Notes under the pieces: model-generated
Told to the model about the DNA's origin: nothing
The model's input: only the letters and a program-made list of their open reading frames with translations
Databases searched by the model: none
Made by a program: the position numbers and the translations under genes
Origin: Actinomycetota bacterium
Lineage (GTDB): Bacteria > Actinomycetota > Acidimicrobiia > Acidimicrobiales > Ilumatobacteraceae
NCBI GenBank assembly: GCA_016213625.1
Contig: JACQZZ010000056.1
Span: forward strand, 1-64,000
Direction: 5' to 3'
DNA: 64,000 bases
Shown here: positions 52,754-62,050 of the stretch, one piece after another
Position numbering within the stretch: position 1 is the first letter of the stretch
How the letters are laid out: each line of letters opens with the position of its first letter

Positions 52754-53074
52754 GTGCCGGACGACGACGCAGCCGAGACCATCGCTCCGGGCGACGAGCT
52801 CGACGAGATCGAGCCCATCTCCGACCCCGTCGGCACCGCGCGCCGCAAGCACGGAACTGCCGGCGCGATGCTCGCAGCGGGCATGTTCGGCGTCGACATC
52901 GCCCTCGGCCGCAAGCCGAAGGAGGAGATCCCCGTGGTGGTCGATGCCGCCGGCGAGCCCACGGATCTCGATGCCGACGGCATCCGCATCCCCATCGACG
53001 ACGACACGCACGTGGTCACACCGGCGTTGCCGCGCACGCCGCCCGTGCAGGCGAAGCCTCGCCGCAAGCGCTGA
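52754..53074 (+). CDS. Small acidic protein of unknown function
   Basis: A 106-aa protein, very acidic at the start (PDDDAAETIAPGDELDEIEPI). A central KHGTAGAMLAAGMFGVDIALGRK segment is weakly hydrophobic and may dip into the membrane. The middle is acidic again (DLDADGIRIPIDDD), and the end is basic (PVQAKPRRKR). It starts at GTG 52754 with TAGCGT 6 nt upstream. It is divergent from the Nei2-like gene and 63 bp before the second subtilase. I recognise no family; actinobacterial orthologues with the same layout would be expected if it is real. Confidence 0.6.
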   Translation: MPDDDAAETIAPGDELDEIEPISDPVGTARRKHGTAGAMLAAGMFGVDIALGRKPKEEIPVVVDAAGEPTDLDADGIRIPIDDDTHVVTPALPRTPPVQAKPRRKR

Positions 53075-53137
53075 TCCGCCGCCGAACACCTCCGCGACCG
53101 GGCCACTAGCCTGGCCGGGTCCCCCCAGGAGGTCATC

Positions 53138-56100
53138 GTGAGGAAGCTGCGAGCCATGCTCGTCGTCGCGTGTGCCAGCGCGTCGCTGGTCACCGTGCAA
53201 CCGTCCACCCCCTCCGCCCGGGCGGAGGGTGGTGCGCCGGCAGACTCGACCGACCCCGGTGCTGAGACCGTGACCGACCCACGGTTGCTCGACGAGATGG
53301 AGCAGTCGCTCGACGACGCTGCATCCGAGCCGCGCGGCGGCGTCGCCACCGTCCCCGTCGAGATCCTCACCACCGACGTGGTCGGCGTGGCCACGCGGGT
53401 GCGCGCAGCCGGGGGCACCATCACCGGCTCGGTGCCGGGTGCGCTCGTGCAGGCCACCGTGCCCGTCGCCGCCGTCGAGTCACTCGCCGAGTCCGCCCGC
53501 GTCAGCCAGGTCCAGTACCCGCGGCGTGCCGGTCATGCTCCGGTGGTCACGCCGGCGCGGACCGAAGCCATCGGCACCGGTCCCACCCTGGGCAGCGAAG
53601 TGGCCAGCACCGGCGCCGATCTGTGGCAGACCGCCGGCCACCTCGGCACCGGCGTGAAGGTGGGCATCGTCGACTTCTTCGACTTCACCGCGTGGGCGCC
53701 CGCCGAACACGGCGCACTGCCTGATGCAGCCCACCAGTTCTGCCGCGACACCACCGGCACCGTGCCCAACCTGTGCAACCCGAACGGCACCATCTCCAGC
53801 GCGGCGGTGCTGGGCACCGAGTCGGGGCACCACGGCGTGGCGGTCGCCGAGATCGTGCGCGACATGGCGCCCGGCGTGGAGCTGTTCGTCGCCTCGGTCG
53901 GCACGACGGCCGACCTGCAGGCCGCGGTCGACTTCTTCGGCGCCAACGGCGTCACCATCCTCACCCGCTCGTTGGGTTCGGCCTACGACGGCCCCGGCGA
54001 CGGCACCGGGCCATTGGCCACCGTGGTCGACTCGGCCATCGGCAAGGGGATGACCTGGTTCAACTCCGCCGGCAACGACGCGTTCGATCTGTACATGCGA
54101 CGAGCGGTTCCCACCAGCCTGGCCCGCGCCGGGTACGTGAACTTCAACGACGGCCTGCACGGCGCGCAATCGCCCATCAACGACACCTGGCTGCGGGTGG
54201 ACTCCGGTCCGGGCGGCGGAGGGTGCTACGTGCTCGACGGCATCCGGTGGAGCAACGACTGGTATCTCGCACCGGCACAACGGTCCGACTACTCCATCGA
54301 GTTCTGGGAGCCGATCTCCAGCCCCGGCCCGGGCAACGACTGGGTGAACCCCACTGCCGTGCTGCCCGTGAACGTCGACGGGGCGGGCGGCAACGTCATC
54401 GACGCCAACCAGTTGGCCGGCGCAGATCCACTGGAAGCTGTCGATCGGGTGATCTGCCCGACCAACCGGTTCAGCGAGTACAACCTCGGCGAGTCCATCA
54501 GTTACATCCGCATCCGCCTGAACCCGAACACTCGGGTCGGCGCGGTGCCCGACACGCTGGAGATCGCGCTCGCCACCGGCATGTTGGAGAAGGCCTACTC
54601 CGACGCGACGGGGAGTGCCGCGAAGCCGGTCGTCGATTCGCGCAACCCCGGCCTCGTGGCCGTCGCCGCCTACGACCCGGCGCCCGGATGGATCCTTCCC
54701 GGTTCCGATGGCATCGGCTACTACTCGTCGCAGGGCCCCACCACCGATGGTCGCATCAAGCCCGACGTCACCGCTCCGTCCGGCTTCGCCAGCACGGTGT
54801 TCGTCACCTTCCACGGCACCTCGGCCGCAGCTCCCACTGCTGCGGGCGCTGCCGCGCTGCTGCAGGGTGCAGGACTCGCCACGCCAGGTGCGGGGCTCGC
54901 CGCGCTGGTGAAGCACTTCGTCACCGATCTCGGGCCCGCCGGTGCCGACAACGCGTACGGCGCCGGGCTCATCCATCTCCCGCCGCCCCCCGACCCCGCC
55001 GTGGCCGCAACACCCGGCAAGTTCGTGCCCATGGCGCTGCCGCAGCGTGTGCTGGACACCCGCCAGGGCGCCTTCCACGTCGGCCCGGCCGGCACCGTCG
55101 GCCCGTACACACCGCAGTCCATCTTCGACTTCAACGTGCGTGCGTGGAGCACCATCCCGGCCGGTGCGCAGGTGTCGGCGGTGGCCATCAACCTCACCGC
55201 CGTCGCCCCACCCTCGCTCGGGTTCGTCCAGTCGTACCCGTATCTGAAGGCCCGCAACGGCGGCACCAGCACGCTCAACGTCTCCACACCGAACGTCACC
55301 CGGCCGAACTTCGCCATCGTGCCGTTGGGGCAGAACGGCAACATCAGCGTGTACGTGCAGGCCGGCGGCAACGTCATCATCGATCTGCTCGGCTACTACC
55401 TGGCCGATCAGGTCACGCCCACCGATGGTCGGTTCGTGCCGCTCACCACCCCGGAGCGGTGGATGGACACTCGCGGCGGTGCGTCGTTGCCGGCATCGTT
55501 CGGGGGCACGCCCCGGCGGGTGAACGCGACCGAGGAGGTCACGGTGCCGTTGTTGGCGGGTACCCAGGTCCCCGACATCACTGCAGCGGGCTCGCAGGTG
55601 TCGGCGCTGGTCGTCAACGTGGCGGCGGTGAATGCAGAGGGTTCGGGCTTCCTGCGCGTGTACCCGGGCGGCGCGGTCAACCCACAGCACGCCAACGTCA
55701 ACTACGTCCCGGGGTCGGCCTCGGCCAACACGGCCATCGTGCCCATCGGCCACGGAGGCGCCATCTCGCTCGCCGCATCGCAGACCATCGACATGATCGT
55801 CGACGTGGTCGGCTACATCACCTCGAGCACGGCCGCCGCGTCGCCGGTGGGCACCTTCGTGCCGCTCACCCCCACTCGCGCCTACGACACGCGTGCGCTC
55901 GGCCAACCGTTCACCGCCGGCGAGACGCGAGGCTTCTACGTCACGGGCGGCACCACGGGCGTGCCCGATGGCATCGGTGGCATCTCCGCCAACCTCACCG
56001 TCGTGGCACCAGGTGCCAATGGATTCCTGAAGGTCTACCCCGGCCTCACCCCGCCCCCGACGGCCAGTGTGAACTACGCGGCCGGCAAGACCGTGGCCAA

Positions 56101-56218
56101 CGGAGCGCTGGTCGGAGTGAACCAGATCGGGGTATCCAACTCTGTCACTGCCGCCATGAGCCAATCTGGTCACCTGATCATCGACATCAACGGCTACTTC
56201 GTGGCGGCATCCTCATGA
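53138..56218 (+). CDS. Secreted subtilisin-family protease with long catalytic insert and three surface modules
   Basis: A 1026-aa exported protease. Signal peptide MRKLRAMLVVACASASLVTV...ARA. A propeptide-like region (about 45-130) contains VAAVESLAES. Catalytic residues are Asp179 (VGIVDF), His232 (GHHGVAVAE), oxyanion Asn313 (NSAGN) and Ser562 (HGTSAAAP). About 250 residues separate Asn313 and Ser562, against fewer than 70 in subtilisin, so an insert domain splits the catalytic core. It includes CYVLDGIRWSNDWYL and a Cys pair. After PPPPDPA come three surface modules. AGGAGG (53127-53132) lies 5 nt before GTG 53138. The stop overlaps the DUF4916 gene (ATGA). Confidence 0.9.
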   Translation: MRKLRAMLVVACASASLVTVQPSTPSARAEGGAPADSTDPGAETVTDPRLLDEMEQSLDDAASEPRGGVATVPVEILTTDVVGVATRVRAAGGTITGSVPGALVQATVPVAAVESLAESARVSQVQYPRRAGHAPVVTPARTEAIGTGPTLGSEVASTGADLWQTAGHLGTGVKVGIVDFFDFTAWAPAEHGALPDAAHQFCRDTTGTVPNLCNPNGTISSAAVLGTESGHHGVAVAEIVRDMAPGVELFVASVGTTADLQAAVDFFGANGVTILTRSLGSAYDGPGDGTGPLATVVDSAIGKGMTWFNSAGNDAFDLYMRRAVPTSLARAGYVNFNDGLHGAQSPINDTWLRVDSGPGGGGCYVLDGIRWSNDWYLAPAQRSDYSIEFWEPISSPGPGNDWVNPTAVLPVNVDGAGGNVIDANQLAGADPLEAVDRVICPTNRFSEYNLGESISYIRIRLNPNTRVGAVPDTLEIALATGMLEKAYSDATGSAAKPVVDSRNPGLVAVAAYDPAPGWILPGSDGIGYYSSQGPTTDGRIKPDVTAPSGFASTVFVTFHGTSAAAPTAAGAAALLQGAGLATPGAGLAALVKHFVTDLGPAGADNAYGAGLIHLPPPPDPAVAATPGKFVPMALPQRVLDTRQGAFHVGPAGTVGPYTPQSIFDFNVRAWSTIPAGAQVSAVAINLTAVAPPSLGFVQSYPYLKARNGGTSTLNVSTPNVTRPNFAIVPLGQNGNISVYVQAGGNVIIDLLGYYLADQVTPTDGRFVPLTTPERWMDTRGGASLPASFGGTPRRVNATEEVTVPLLAGTQVPDITAAGSQVSALVVNVAAVNAEGSGFLRVYPGGAVNPQHANVNYVPGSASANTAIVPIGHGGAISLAASQTIDMIVDVVGYITSSTAAASPVGTFVPLTPTRAYDTRALGQPFTAGETRGFYVTGGTTGVPDGIGGISANLTVVAPGANGFLKVYPGLTPPPTASVNYAAGKTVANGALVGVNQIGVSNSVTAAMSQSGHLIIDINGYFVAASS
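55017..56215 (+). repeat. Three tandem surface modules, third set
   Basis: Copies lie at about 55017-55415, 55430-55825 and 55852-56215. They open RVLDTRQG, RWMDTRGG and RAYDTRAL, share a long strand block ending GFVQSYP, GFLRVYP or GFLKVYP, an LNV/VNY segment, AIVPL or ALVGV, and end IIDLLGYY, IVDVVGYI or IIDINGYF. This set lacks the Cys pair (YPC...GGIC) of the first set. Confidence 0.85.
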
Positions 56219-56751
56219 ACGAATCACTCGACACCCGTACCGGTTGGCTCTCGCGCGACCAACTGGAGAACATCCGCGCCAACGTGCCACTCGTGTACGT
56301 CGACGCCGTTCCCGTGCGCGTCGACGACGTCGGCAGGGTCACCCACGTGGGCATGCTGTTGCGGCAAGCGGCCGACGGCACCATCAGTCGCATGGTGGTG
56401 AGTGGTCGTGTGCTGTACGGCGAGCGCATCCGCGATGCACTGCTGCGTCACCTCGAGAAGGACCTCGGCCCGGTGGCGCTGCCGCGCATTCCGGCGGAGG
56501 TGGCTCCGTTCACGGTGGTCGAGTACTTCCCCGACCCCACCATCAGCGGCTTCTACGACCCGCGCCATCACGCAGTGAGCCTCGCCTTCGTGGTGCCCGT
56601 GTCGGGCGACTGCCAGCCCACGCAGGAGGCGCTCGACCTCGCCTGGTACCCGCCCGAGCAAGCGGTGAGCGACGCCGTGCGTCGCGAGATGACCGGCGGC
56701 CACGACCGCCTCATCCGCCTGGCGTTGGCCCACGTCGGTCAGCTGCCGTAA
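56215..56751 (+). CDS. DUF4916 NUDIX-like protein
   Basis: A 178-aa protein of the actinobacterial DUF4916 family, related to NUDIX hydrolases. It begins MNESLDTRTGWLSRDQLENIRANVP; then YVDAVPVRVDDVGRVTHVGMLL, a VVSGRVLYGERIRDALLRHLEKDLG segment (NUDIX-box-like but without the full GX5EX7REUXEE), and PRHHAVSLAFVVPV. ATG 56215 overlaps the subtilase stop. The 3' end overlaps the WYL regulator by 13 bp. Coupling to a secreted protease is probably positional rather than functional. Substrate unknown. Confidence 0.87.
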   Translation: MNESLDTRTGWLSRDQLENIRANVPLVYVDAVPVRVDDVGRVTHVGMLLRQAADGTISRMVVSGRVLYGERIRDALLRHLEKDLGPVALPRIPAEVAPFTVVEYFPDPTISGFYDPRHHAVSLAFVVPVSGDCQPTQEALDLAWYPPEQAVSDAVRREMTGGHDRLIRLALAHVGQLP

Positions 56752-57686
56752 CGGTTCACCAACGCCTCGCCCAGGCGACGCAGTTCGATGCGGAGTTCGG
56801 CGGGCTCGAGCACGTCCATCGACGCACCGTAGCCACACAACTCGTTCGCCAGCTCGCGCACGTGGTGGCCGCGCACCTCGATGTCGACCCACTCGCCATC
56901 GGCTGCGCCCACACGGAGCCGCTCACCCAGTTGGAACGCCAACATCCGGAGCGCATCTCGGTGCACGCGAGCGGTGGCCACCACCGGCGTGCGCAGATCC
57001 TCCACCCGGTCGGCGATGAGCGACCAGGCCTGCGTCAGATCGAACCCGGGCGGCACCGTGCTGGGCCGGCCCGTGGGCCGCACACCGCCGATGCGGTCGA
57101 CGCGGAACGTACGCAATCCGGCCGCCGTGTCGGCCACGAGGTACCAGGTGCCCGCCTTCGCGGCCAGCCCCAACGGCTCGACGGTGCGAGTGGTGGACTC
57201 GCCGGTGCGAGCGGTGTAGTCGAGTTCGAGCTGCCACCCCTGCACGACCGCCTCGCGCACGTCGTCGAGCAGGGTGGGGTCGCGTCGGGTGACGGAGCGC
57301 TGACCCCAGCGACGCTGGTCGATGACGGTCGTGGTGCCCGCTCGTTCGGCGGCCACCCGGAACGGTTCGGGGAGTGCGCGCACCAGCTTTCGCAGTGCAG
57401 CCTTCACCTCGGGCGTGGTGCTGGACTGCGGGCCGGCCACCATGAACAGCGCCTGCGCCTCGGCCTGCGACAACCCGCTGAGATCGGTGCGTCCGCCACC
57501 GGCGAGTCGCCAGCCCCCGTGGCGTCCGGAGAGCGAGTACACCGGGAGCCCGGCCATGCCCAGCGCCTCGAGGTCGCGCCGGGCCGTGCGGGGAGAGATC
57601 TCCAGCTCGGCAGCGACCTCCGCAGCGGTGACCTGTTGGCGCTGCTGCAGGAGCAACAGCACGCTCACGAGTCGATCGGCCCTCAC
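56739..57686 (-). CDS. WYL-domain transcriptional regulator (YafY/DeoR type)
   Basis: A 315-aa regulator. The N-terminal HTH (about 5-55) reads LVSVLLLLQQRQQVTAAEVAA with RTARRDLEALGMAGLPV, the DeoR-type wHTH. The WYL domain (about 140-220) includes VQGWQLELDYTARTGESTTR and GTWYLVADTAAGLRTFRVDRIGG. The C-terminal WCX-like part ends with VLEPAELRIELRRLGEAL. WYL proteins sense small ligands or nucleic acid. The divergent target is probably the TIGR03086 gene 61 bp away. GTG 57686 is the likely start. Confidence 0.92.
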   Translation of the reverse strand: MRADRLVSVLLLLQQRQQVTAAEVAAELEISPRTARRDLEALGMAGLPVYSLSGRHGGWRLAGGGRTDLSGLSQAEAQALFMVAGPQSSTTPEVKAALRKLVRALPEPFRVAAERAGTTTVIDQRRWGQRSVTRRDPTLLDDVREAVVQGWQLELDYTARTGESTTRTVEPLGLAAKAGTWYLVADTAAGLRTFRVDRIGGVRPTGRPSTVPPGFDLTQAWSLIADRVEDLRTPVVATARVHRDALRMLAFQLGERLRVGAADGEWVDIEVRGHHVRELANELCGYGASMDVLEPAELRIELRRLGEALVNRYGS

Positions 57687-57747
57687 GTCGACAGCTTGTC
57701 AGGAAACATGGCCAGGAGGTGGCCACTTTCGTCGCGACGATGACGAC

Positions 57748-58440
57748 ATGAACGACACCGTGAACATGAACGACAGCACCACCAACGACACGAACGCACT
57801 GTCCCCCACCGATCCCCGCTCTGCCTTCGCCCATGCCGTGGTCACGGCCCGGGCGGTCATCGACGGCGTGCAACCCCACCAGTTCGAACTGCCCACGCCC
57901 TGCACCGAGAAGAACGTGCGGTCATTGCTCGGGCACATGCTGATGGTGTTCGACCGCATCGCCGCACTCGGCAACGGCGACGACCCGATGGCGATGCCCG
58001 ACGAGATCACCGGCGTCGCCGACGACGCGTGGCCGGCGATGTTCCTCGCGGCAGCCCACCGTGTGCAGGCGGCGTGGACGGATGACGCCAAGCTCGAGCA
58101 GATGATGGTCCTGCCCTGGGCCACCGCGCCGGGCTCGGCGATGTTGGCCATGTACACCTCCGAACTCACCGTGCACACCTGGGATCTCGCGGTGGCCACC
58201 GGCCAGCGCGTCGAGTGGCATCAGCCCACACTCGACGTGGCGCTGGCGTCGGCCCTGCAGGCGCTGCCCTCCGGCGACCGCGAGGCCTACTTCGCAGAGA
58301 TGGCGAAGGACGCGCGCTTCCGTCCGGAACTGGCGATCAACCCGCCGTTCCGCAACGCCGTGGACCCCGGCGCCGATGCCTCCACACTCGATCGGCTGAT
58401 CGGGTGGTACGGCCGTCAGCCGTTGCCCAACGTGGCGTAG
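57748..58440 (+). CDS. TIGR03086/DinB-superfamily metal-binding protein (mycothiol-dependent type)
   Basis: A 230-aa protein of the maleylpyruvate isomerase N-terminal/TIGR03086 group found in mycothiol-using actinobacteria. The family pattern is seen in VVTARAVIDGVQPHQFELPTPCTEKNVRSLLGHMLMVFDRIA with the first His metal ligand, and ELTVHTWDLAVATGQ with the second and third ligand region. The N-terminal 25 residues (NDTVNMNDSTTNDTNALS) are Asn/Asp/Thr-rich and look unstructured. Divergent from the WYL regulator; the gap contains TGGCCA-GGAGG-TGGCCA. The reaction is unknown. Confidence 0.85.
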   Translation: MNDTVNMNDSTTNDTNALSPTDPRSAFAHAVVTARAVIDGVQPHQFELPTPCTEKNVRSLLGHMLMVFDRIAALGNGDDPMAMPDEITGVADDAWPAMFLAAAHRVQAAWTDDAKLEQMMVLPWATAPGSAMLAMYTSELTVHTWDLAVATGQRVEWHQPTLDVALASALQALPSGDREAYFAEMAKDARFRPELAINPPFRNAVDPGADASTLDRLIGWYGRQPLPNVA

Positions 58441-58958
58441 CCCTGCTCCACGTCCCACACGTGGTGCACAGGATCGTGCACCATGTAGCGGGTGAAGCTG
58501 TCGATGGTGAACGCTGCGCCGTCGCTGCGGAAGCCGGTGCGGTCCCACTGGTCGGGCTGCACGGCGGCGAAGCGATCGGCCAGCGCCACCGCGGCGGTGA
58601 CCAGTTCGTCGGCCACCACCGTGGGGTTCTGGTCGGCGTACCGGTCGTTGACGGCCGTGGCGTCCTGGTCCCAGTTCTCGAACTGCGGCCCGTCCTCGTT
58701 GAGCATCAGGTTCAGGCGCAGCAGGTACAACCGGAACACGTCGCGCACATGGCACCCGTACTCGAGCGCCGACCAGGTGTGCTCATTCGGGCGCTGCGTG
58801 GCCTGCGGGTGCAGCAGCAACCGGCGCCACTGCAGGGCGTTGGCCTCGATGGAGGCGGGTGCATCGGCGGGCGAATAGGTGCTTCCGTCGAAGCCGCACT
58901 CGGGGCAGGCGCGTTCGAGCACCCAGGTCCAGTTCTTGTCATCGGGGACGATCGGCAT
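58416..58958 (-). CDS. DinB-family protein
   Basis: A 180-aa DinB/YfiT-type four-helix protein. MPIVPDDKNWTWVLERACPECGFDGSTYS carries a short CxxC motif, then RPNEHTWSALEYGCHVRDVFRLYLLRL holds the first His pair, DRFAAVQPDQWDRTGFRS continues the bundle, and YMVHDPVHHVWDVEQG provides the C-terminal His motif. The family binds a divalent metal and includes thiol transferases. ATG 58958 is chosen because TACGGT (58970-58965) is 6 nt upstream. The 3' end overlaps the previous convergent gene by 25 bp. Two DinB-superfamily proteins facing each other is noteworthy. Confidence 0.87.
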   Translation of the reverse strand: MPIVPDDKNWTWVLERACPECGFDGSTYSPADAPASIEANALQWRRLLLHPQATQRPNEHTWSALEYGCHVRDVFRLYLLRLNLMLNEDGPQFENWDQDATAVNDRYADQNPTVVADELVTAAVALADRFAAVQPDQWDRTGFRSDGAAFTIDSFTRYMVHDPVHHVWDVEQGYATLGNG

Positions 58959-58964
58959 CCCCCG

Positions 58965-58970
58965 ACCGTA
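58965..58970 (-). promoter_or_regulatory. -10 element of leaderless dinB-family gene
   Basis: TACGGT on the minus strand, 6 nt (CGGGGG), then ATG 58958. Confidence 0.5.
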
Positions 58971-58998
58971 CGTCAAAACTGGGGTTTTCGTGCGACCG

Positions 58999-59910
58999 TC
59001 AGAGGGTGGCGACGATCTGGGCCATCAGGTCGCCGGCTTCGGTGGGGTTCAGGCCCACCTTCACGCCGGCGGCGCGCAGGGCGTCCATCTTGCCCTGGGC
59101 CGTGCCCTTGCCGCCGCTGGTGATGGCACCGGCGTGGCCCATCTTCTTGCCCTCGGGGGCGGTGACGCCCGCGATGTAGGCGCTCATCGGCTTGGTGACG
59201 TTGGCCTTGATGAACTCGGCGGCCTCTTCCTCGGCCGAGCCACCGATCTCGCCGATCATGATGATGGCGTGAGTCTCTGGGTCGTTCTGGAACTCGCGCA
59301 GGCAGTCGATGAAGTTGGTGCCGGGCACGGGGTCGCCACCGATACCGACGCACGTGGACACGCCGATGCCGCGCTGCTTCAGTTCGTACAGCGCCTGATA
59401 GGTGAGCGTGCCCGAACGGCTGACGATGCCGACGTTCGGACCCGAGGCGGTGGGCACCTGGGCGATCTCGCCGGCGGTGATGCCGATGTTGCACTTGCCG
59501 GGGCTGATGATGCCGGGGCAGTTCGGGCCGAGCAGACGGGTGTTCGGGTACTCGCGCAGGAGCGTGTTGAACACCTTCGCCTCGTCCTGTGCCGGGATGC
59601 CCTCGGTGATGCAGACGATGAACCCGATGCCCGCCGCGGCGGCCTCGAGGATGGCCGCGCTGGCGGCCTTCGGCGGCACGGCGATGAACGACGCAGTGGC
59701 GCCCGTGGCCGCCACGGCCTCGGCGACCGTGTTGAACACGGGAATACTGCCACCCTCGGGAATGGCGACATCGGTCCCGCCCTTGCCGGGTGTGACGCCG
59801 CCGACGACCTGGGTGCCGTACGCCTGGTTGCGCAGGCCGTGGTACTTGCCCTGACCGCCGGTGAGGCCCTGGACGATGACCTTGGTGTGTTCGTTGACGA
59901 AGATGGCCAT
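58999..59910 (-). CDS. sucD: Succinyl-CoA ligase (ADP/GDP-forming) subunit alpha
   Basis: A 303-aa subunit. It begins MAIFVNEHTKVIVQGLTGGQGKYH and includes the CoA-binding GGVTPGKGG motif, LLGPNCPGIISPGKCNIGI and the phosphohistidine motif KKMGHAGAI with His259. It catalyses the TCA-cycle step succinyl-CoA to succinate with substrate-level phosphorylation. ATG 59910 lies 2 bp after the sucC stop. Length and motifs are usual for the family. The long frame to 60804 upstream is not coding. Confidence 0.97.
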   Translation of the reverse strand: MAIFVNEHTKVIVQGLTGGQGKYHGLRNQAYGTQVVGGVTPGKGGTDVAIPEGGSIPVFNTVAEAVAATGATASFIAVPPKAASAAILEAAAAGIGFIVCITEGIPAQDEAKVFNTLLREYPNTRLLGPNCPGIISPGKCNIGITAGEIAQVPTASGPNVGIVSRSGTLTYQALYELKQRGIGVSTCVGIGGDPVPGTNFIDCLREFQNDPETHAIIMIGEIGGSAEEEAAEFIKANVTKPMSAYIAGVTAPEGKKMGHAGAITSGGKGTAQGKMDALRAAGVKVGLNPTEAGDLMAQIVATL

Positions 59911-59912
59911 GA

Positions 59913-61066
<1,154 letters not shown>

Positions 61067-61067
<1 letters not shown>

Positions 61068-61477
61068 CAGGCCTCGTCCTCTCTCTGATCCAACTGAGCT
61101 TCCAGCCAGGCGCTGATGCCCTTCAACGAACTTCCGGGGCCGAAGATCTCGGCCACGCCCTGCTCGCGCAACGCGCGTGCATCGGCATCGGGGATGACAC
61201 CACCACCGAACACGAGCACGTCCCCGAGGTCGCGCTGGCGGAGCTCCTCCATCACACGGGGGAACAGGGTGAGGTGCGCGCCACTGAGCAGCGACAGGCC
61301 CACGGCATCGACGTCCTCCTGCAGCGCGGTCTCCGCGATCTGCTCGGGGGTCTGATGCAGACCGGTGTAGATGACTTCGAAACCGTGGTCGCGCAAGGCC
61401 CGGGTGATGGTCTTCGCGCCGCGATCATGACCATCGAGTCCGGGCTTTGCCACCACAACGCGATAGGGGCGCTTCAC
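61067..61477 (-). CDS. Stand-alone cobalamin-binding (methylmalonyl-CoA mutase small) subunit
   Basis: A 136-aa B12-binding domain. VVVAKPGLDGHDRGAKTITRAL carries the base-off cobalt ligand His17 in the DxHxxG motif; GLSLLSGAHLTLFP and VLVFGGGVIPDADARAL complete the Rossmann-like domain. It lacks the catalytic barrel, so a partner large subunit must be encoded elsewhere, as in two-subunit mutases (MCM, ICM, HCM). GTG 61477 is preceded by a TAGGGT hexamer at 9 nt. It starts the transcript with sucCD. Which acyl-CoA mutase it serves is undecided. Confidence 0.92.
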
Positions 61478-61563
61478 AAGAGGAGAACCCTACGACGACG
61501 GCGCGACGTGGGCCAACTTGGGGCGCGGTGCGTCCGCCGCGCGCATCGGGCACACTGGGGGCG

Positions 61564-62049
61564 ATGCGCCGTCCGCAGTTCCAGTCCACCTTCGCCAGGG
61601 CCGTGGTTCCCGTGGCCGCGGGCATCGCGTTCTTCGCGCTCGCCGGCCTGCTGCTGTGGGGCGTGGCCGCCTTCATCGCCGGCAACAGCGACGAGACCAG
61701 CCAGAACCTCGCTCCCACCGTGCAGGAGCTCGGCAGTGCCACGCTGCTCGCCGACATCATCGCCAGCGATGGTCCCATCGTGCTCCAGGACCTCATCGGC
61801 AACGACTCCCACGTGGTGCTCCACCACTCCGGCGACGATGCGTTGCAGGGGTGGGGCGTGCACCTCGCTCACCCGGTGGATCGCACCTTCGAGTGCACCA
61901 TCGAGGTGGTGAAGGGCACGCAGACGTTCACCGATTGCGAGGGCCGCACGCTGACCGTCGACGATCTCGCCACCGTGCCCGCCGACGTGCTCGGCCCCAT
62001 CGTCAACACCGACGAGGGCACCATCACCCTCGACCTCACCCGCCGCTGA
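61564..62049 (+). CDS. Single-pass membrane protein with small extracytoplasmic domain
   Basis: A 161-aa protein starting MRRPQFQSTFARAVVPVAAGIAFFALAGLLLWGVAAFIAG, one membrane helix at about 15-38. The outer part (about 45-161) has QDLIGNDSHVVLHHSGDDALQGWGVHLAHP and a Cys pair (FECTIE and FTDCEGR) that could form a disulfide. The tail ITLDLTRR ends directly before the convergent GH18 gene. A Rieske-like or thioredoxin-like motif is not seen. Function unknown. The start is 87 bp from the B12 gene start; the gap holds no further feature beyond that gene's -10. Confidence 0.72.
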   Translation: MRRPQFQSTFARAVVPVAAGIAFFALAGLLLWGVAAFIAGNSDETSQNLAPTVQELGSATLLADIIASDGPIVLQDLIGNDSHVVLHHSGDDALQGWGVHLAHPVDRTFECTIEVVKGTQTFTDCEGRTLTVDDLATVPADVLGPIVNTDEGTITLDLTRR

Positions 62050-62050
62050 G

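Noticed and set aside
53480-56173. 897-codon antisense open frame over the second subtilase
   Set aside because: No domain, low-complexity Arg/Gly/Asp composition, and fully opposite a well-supported protease gene.
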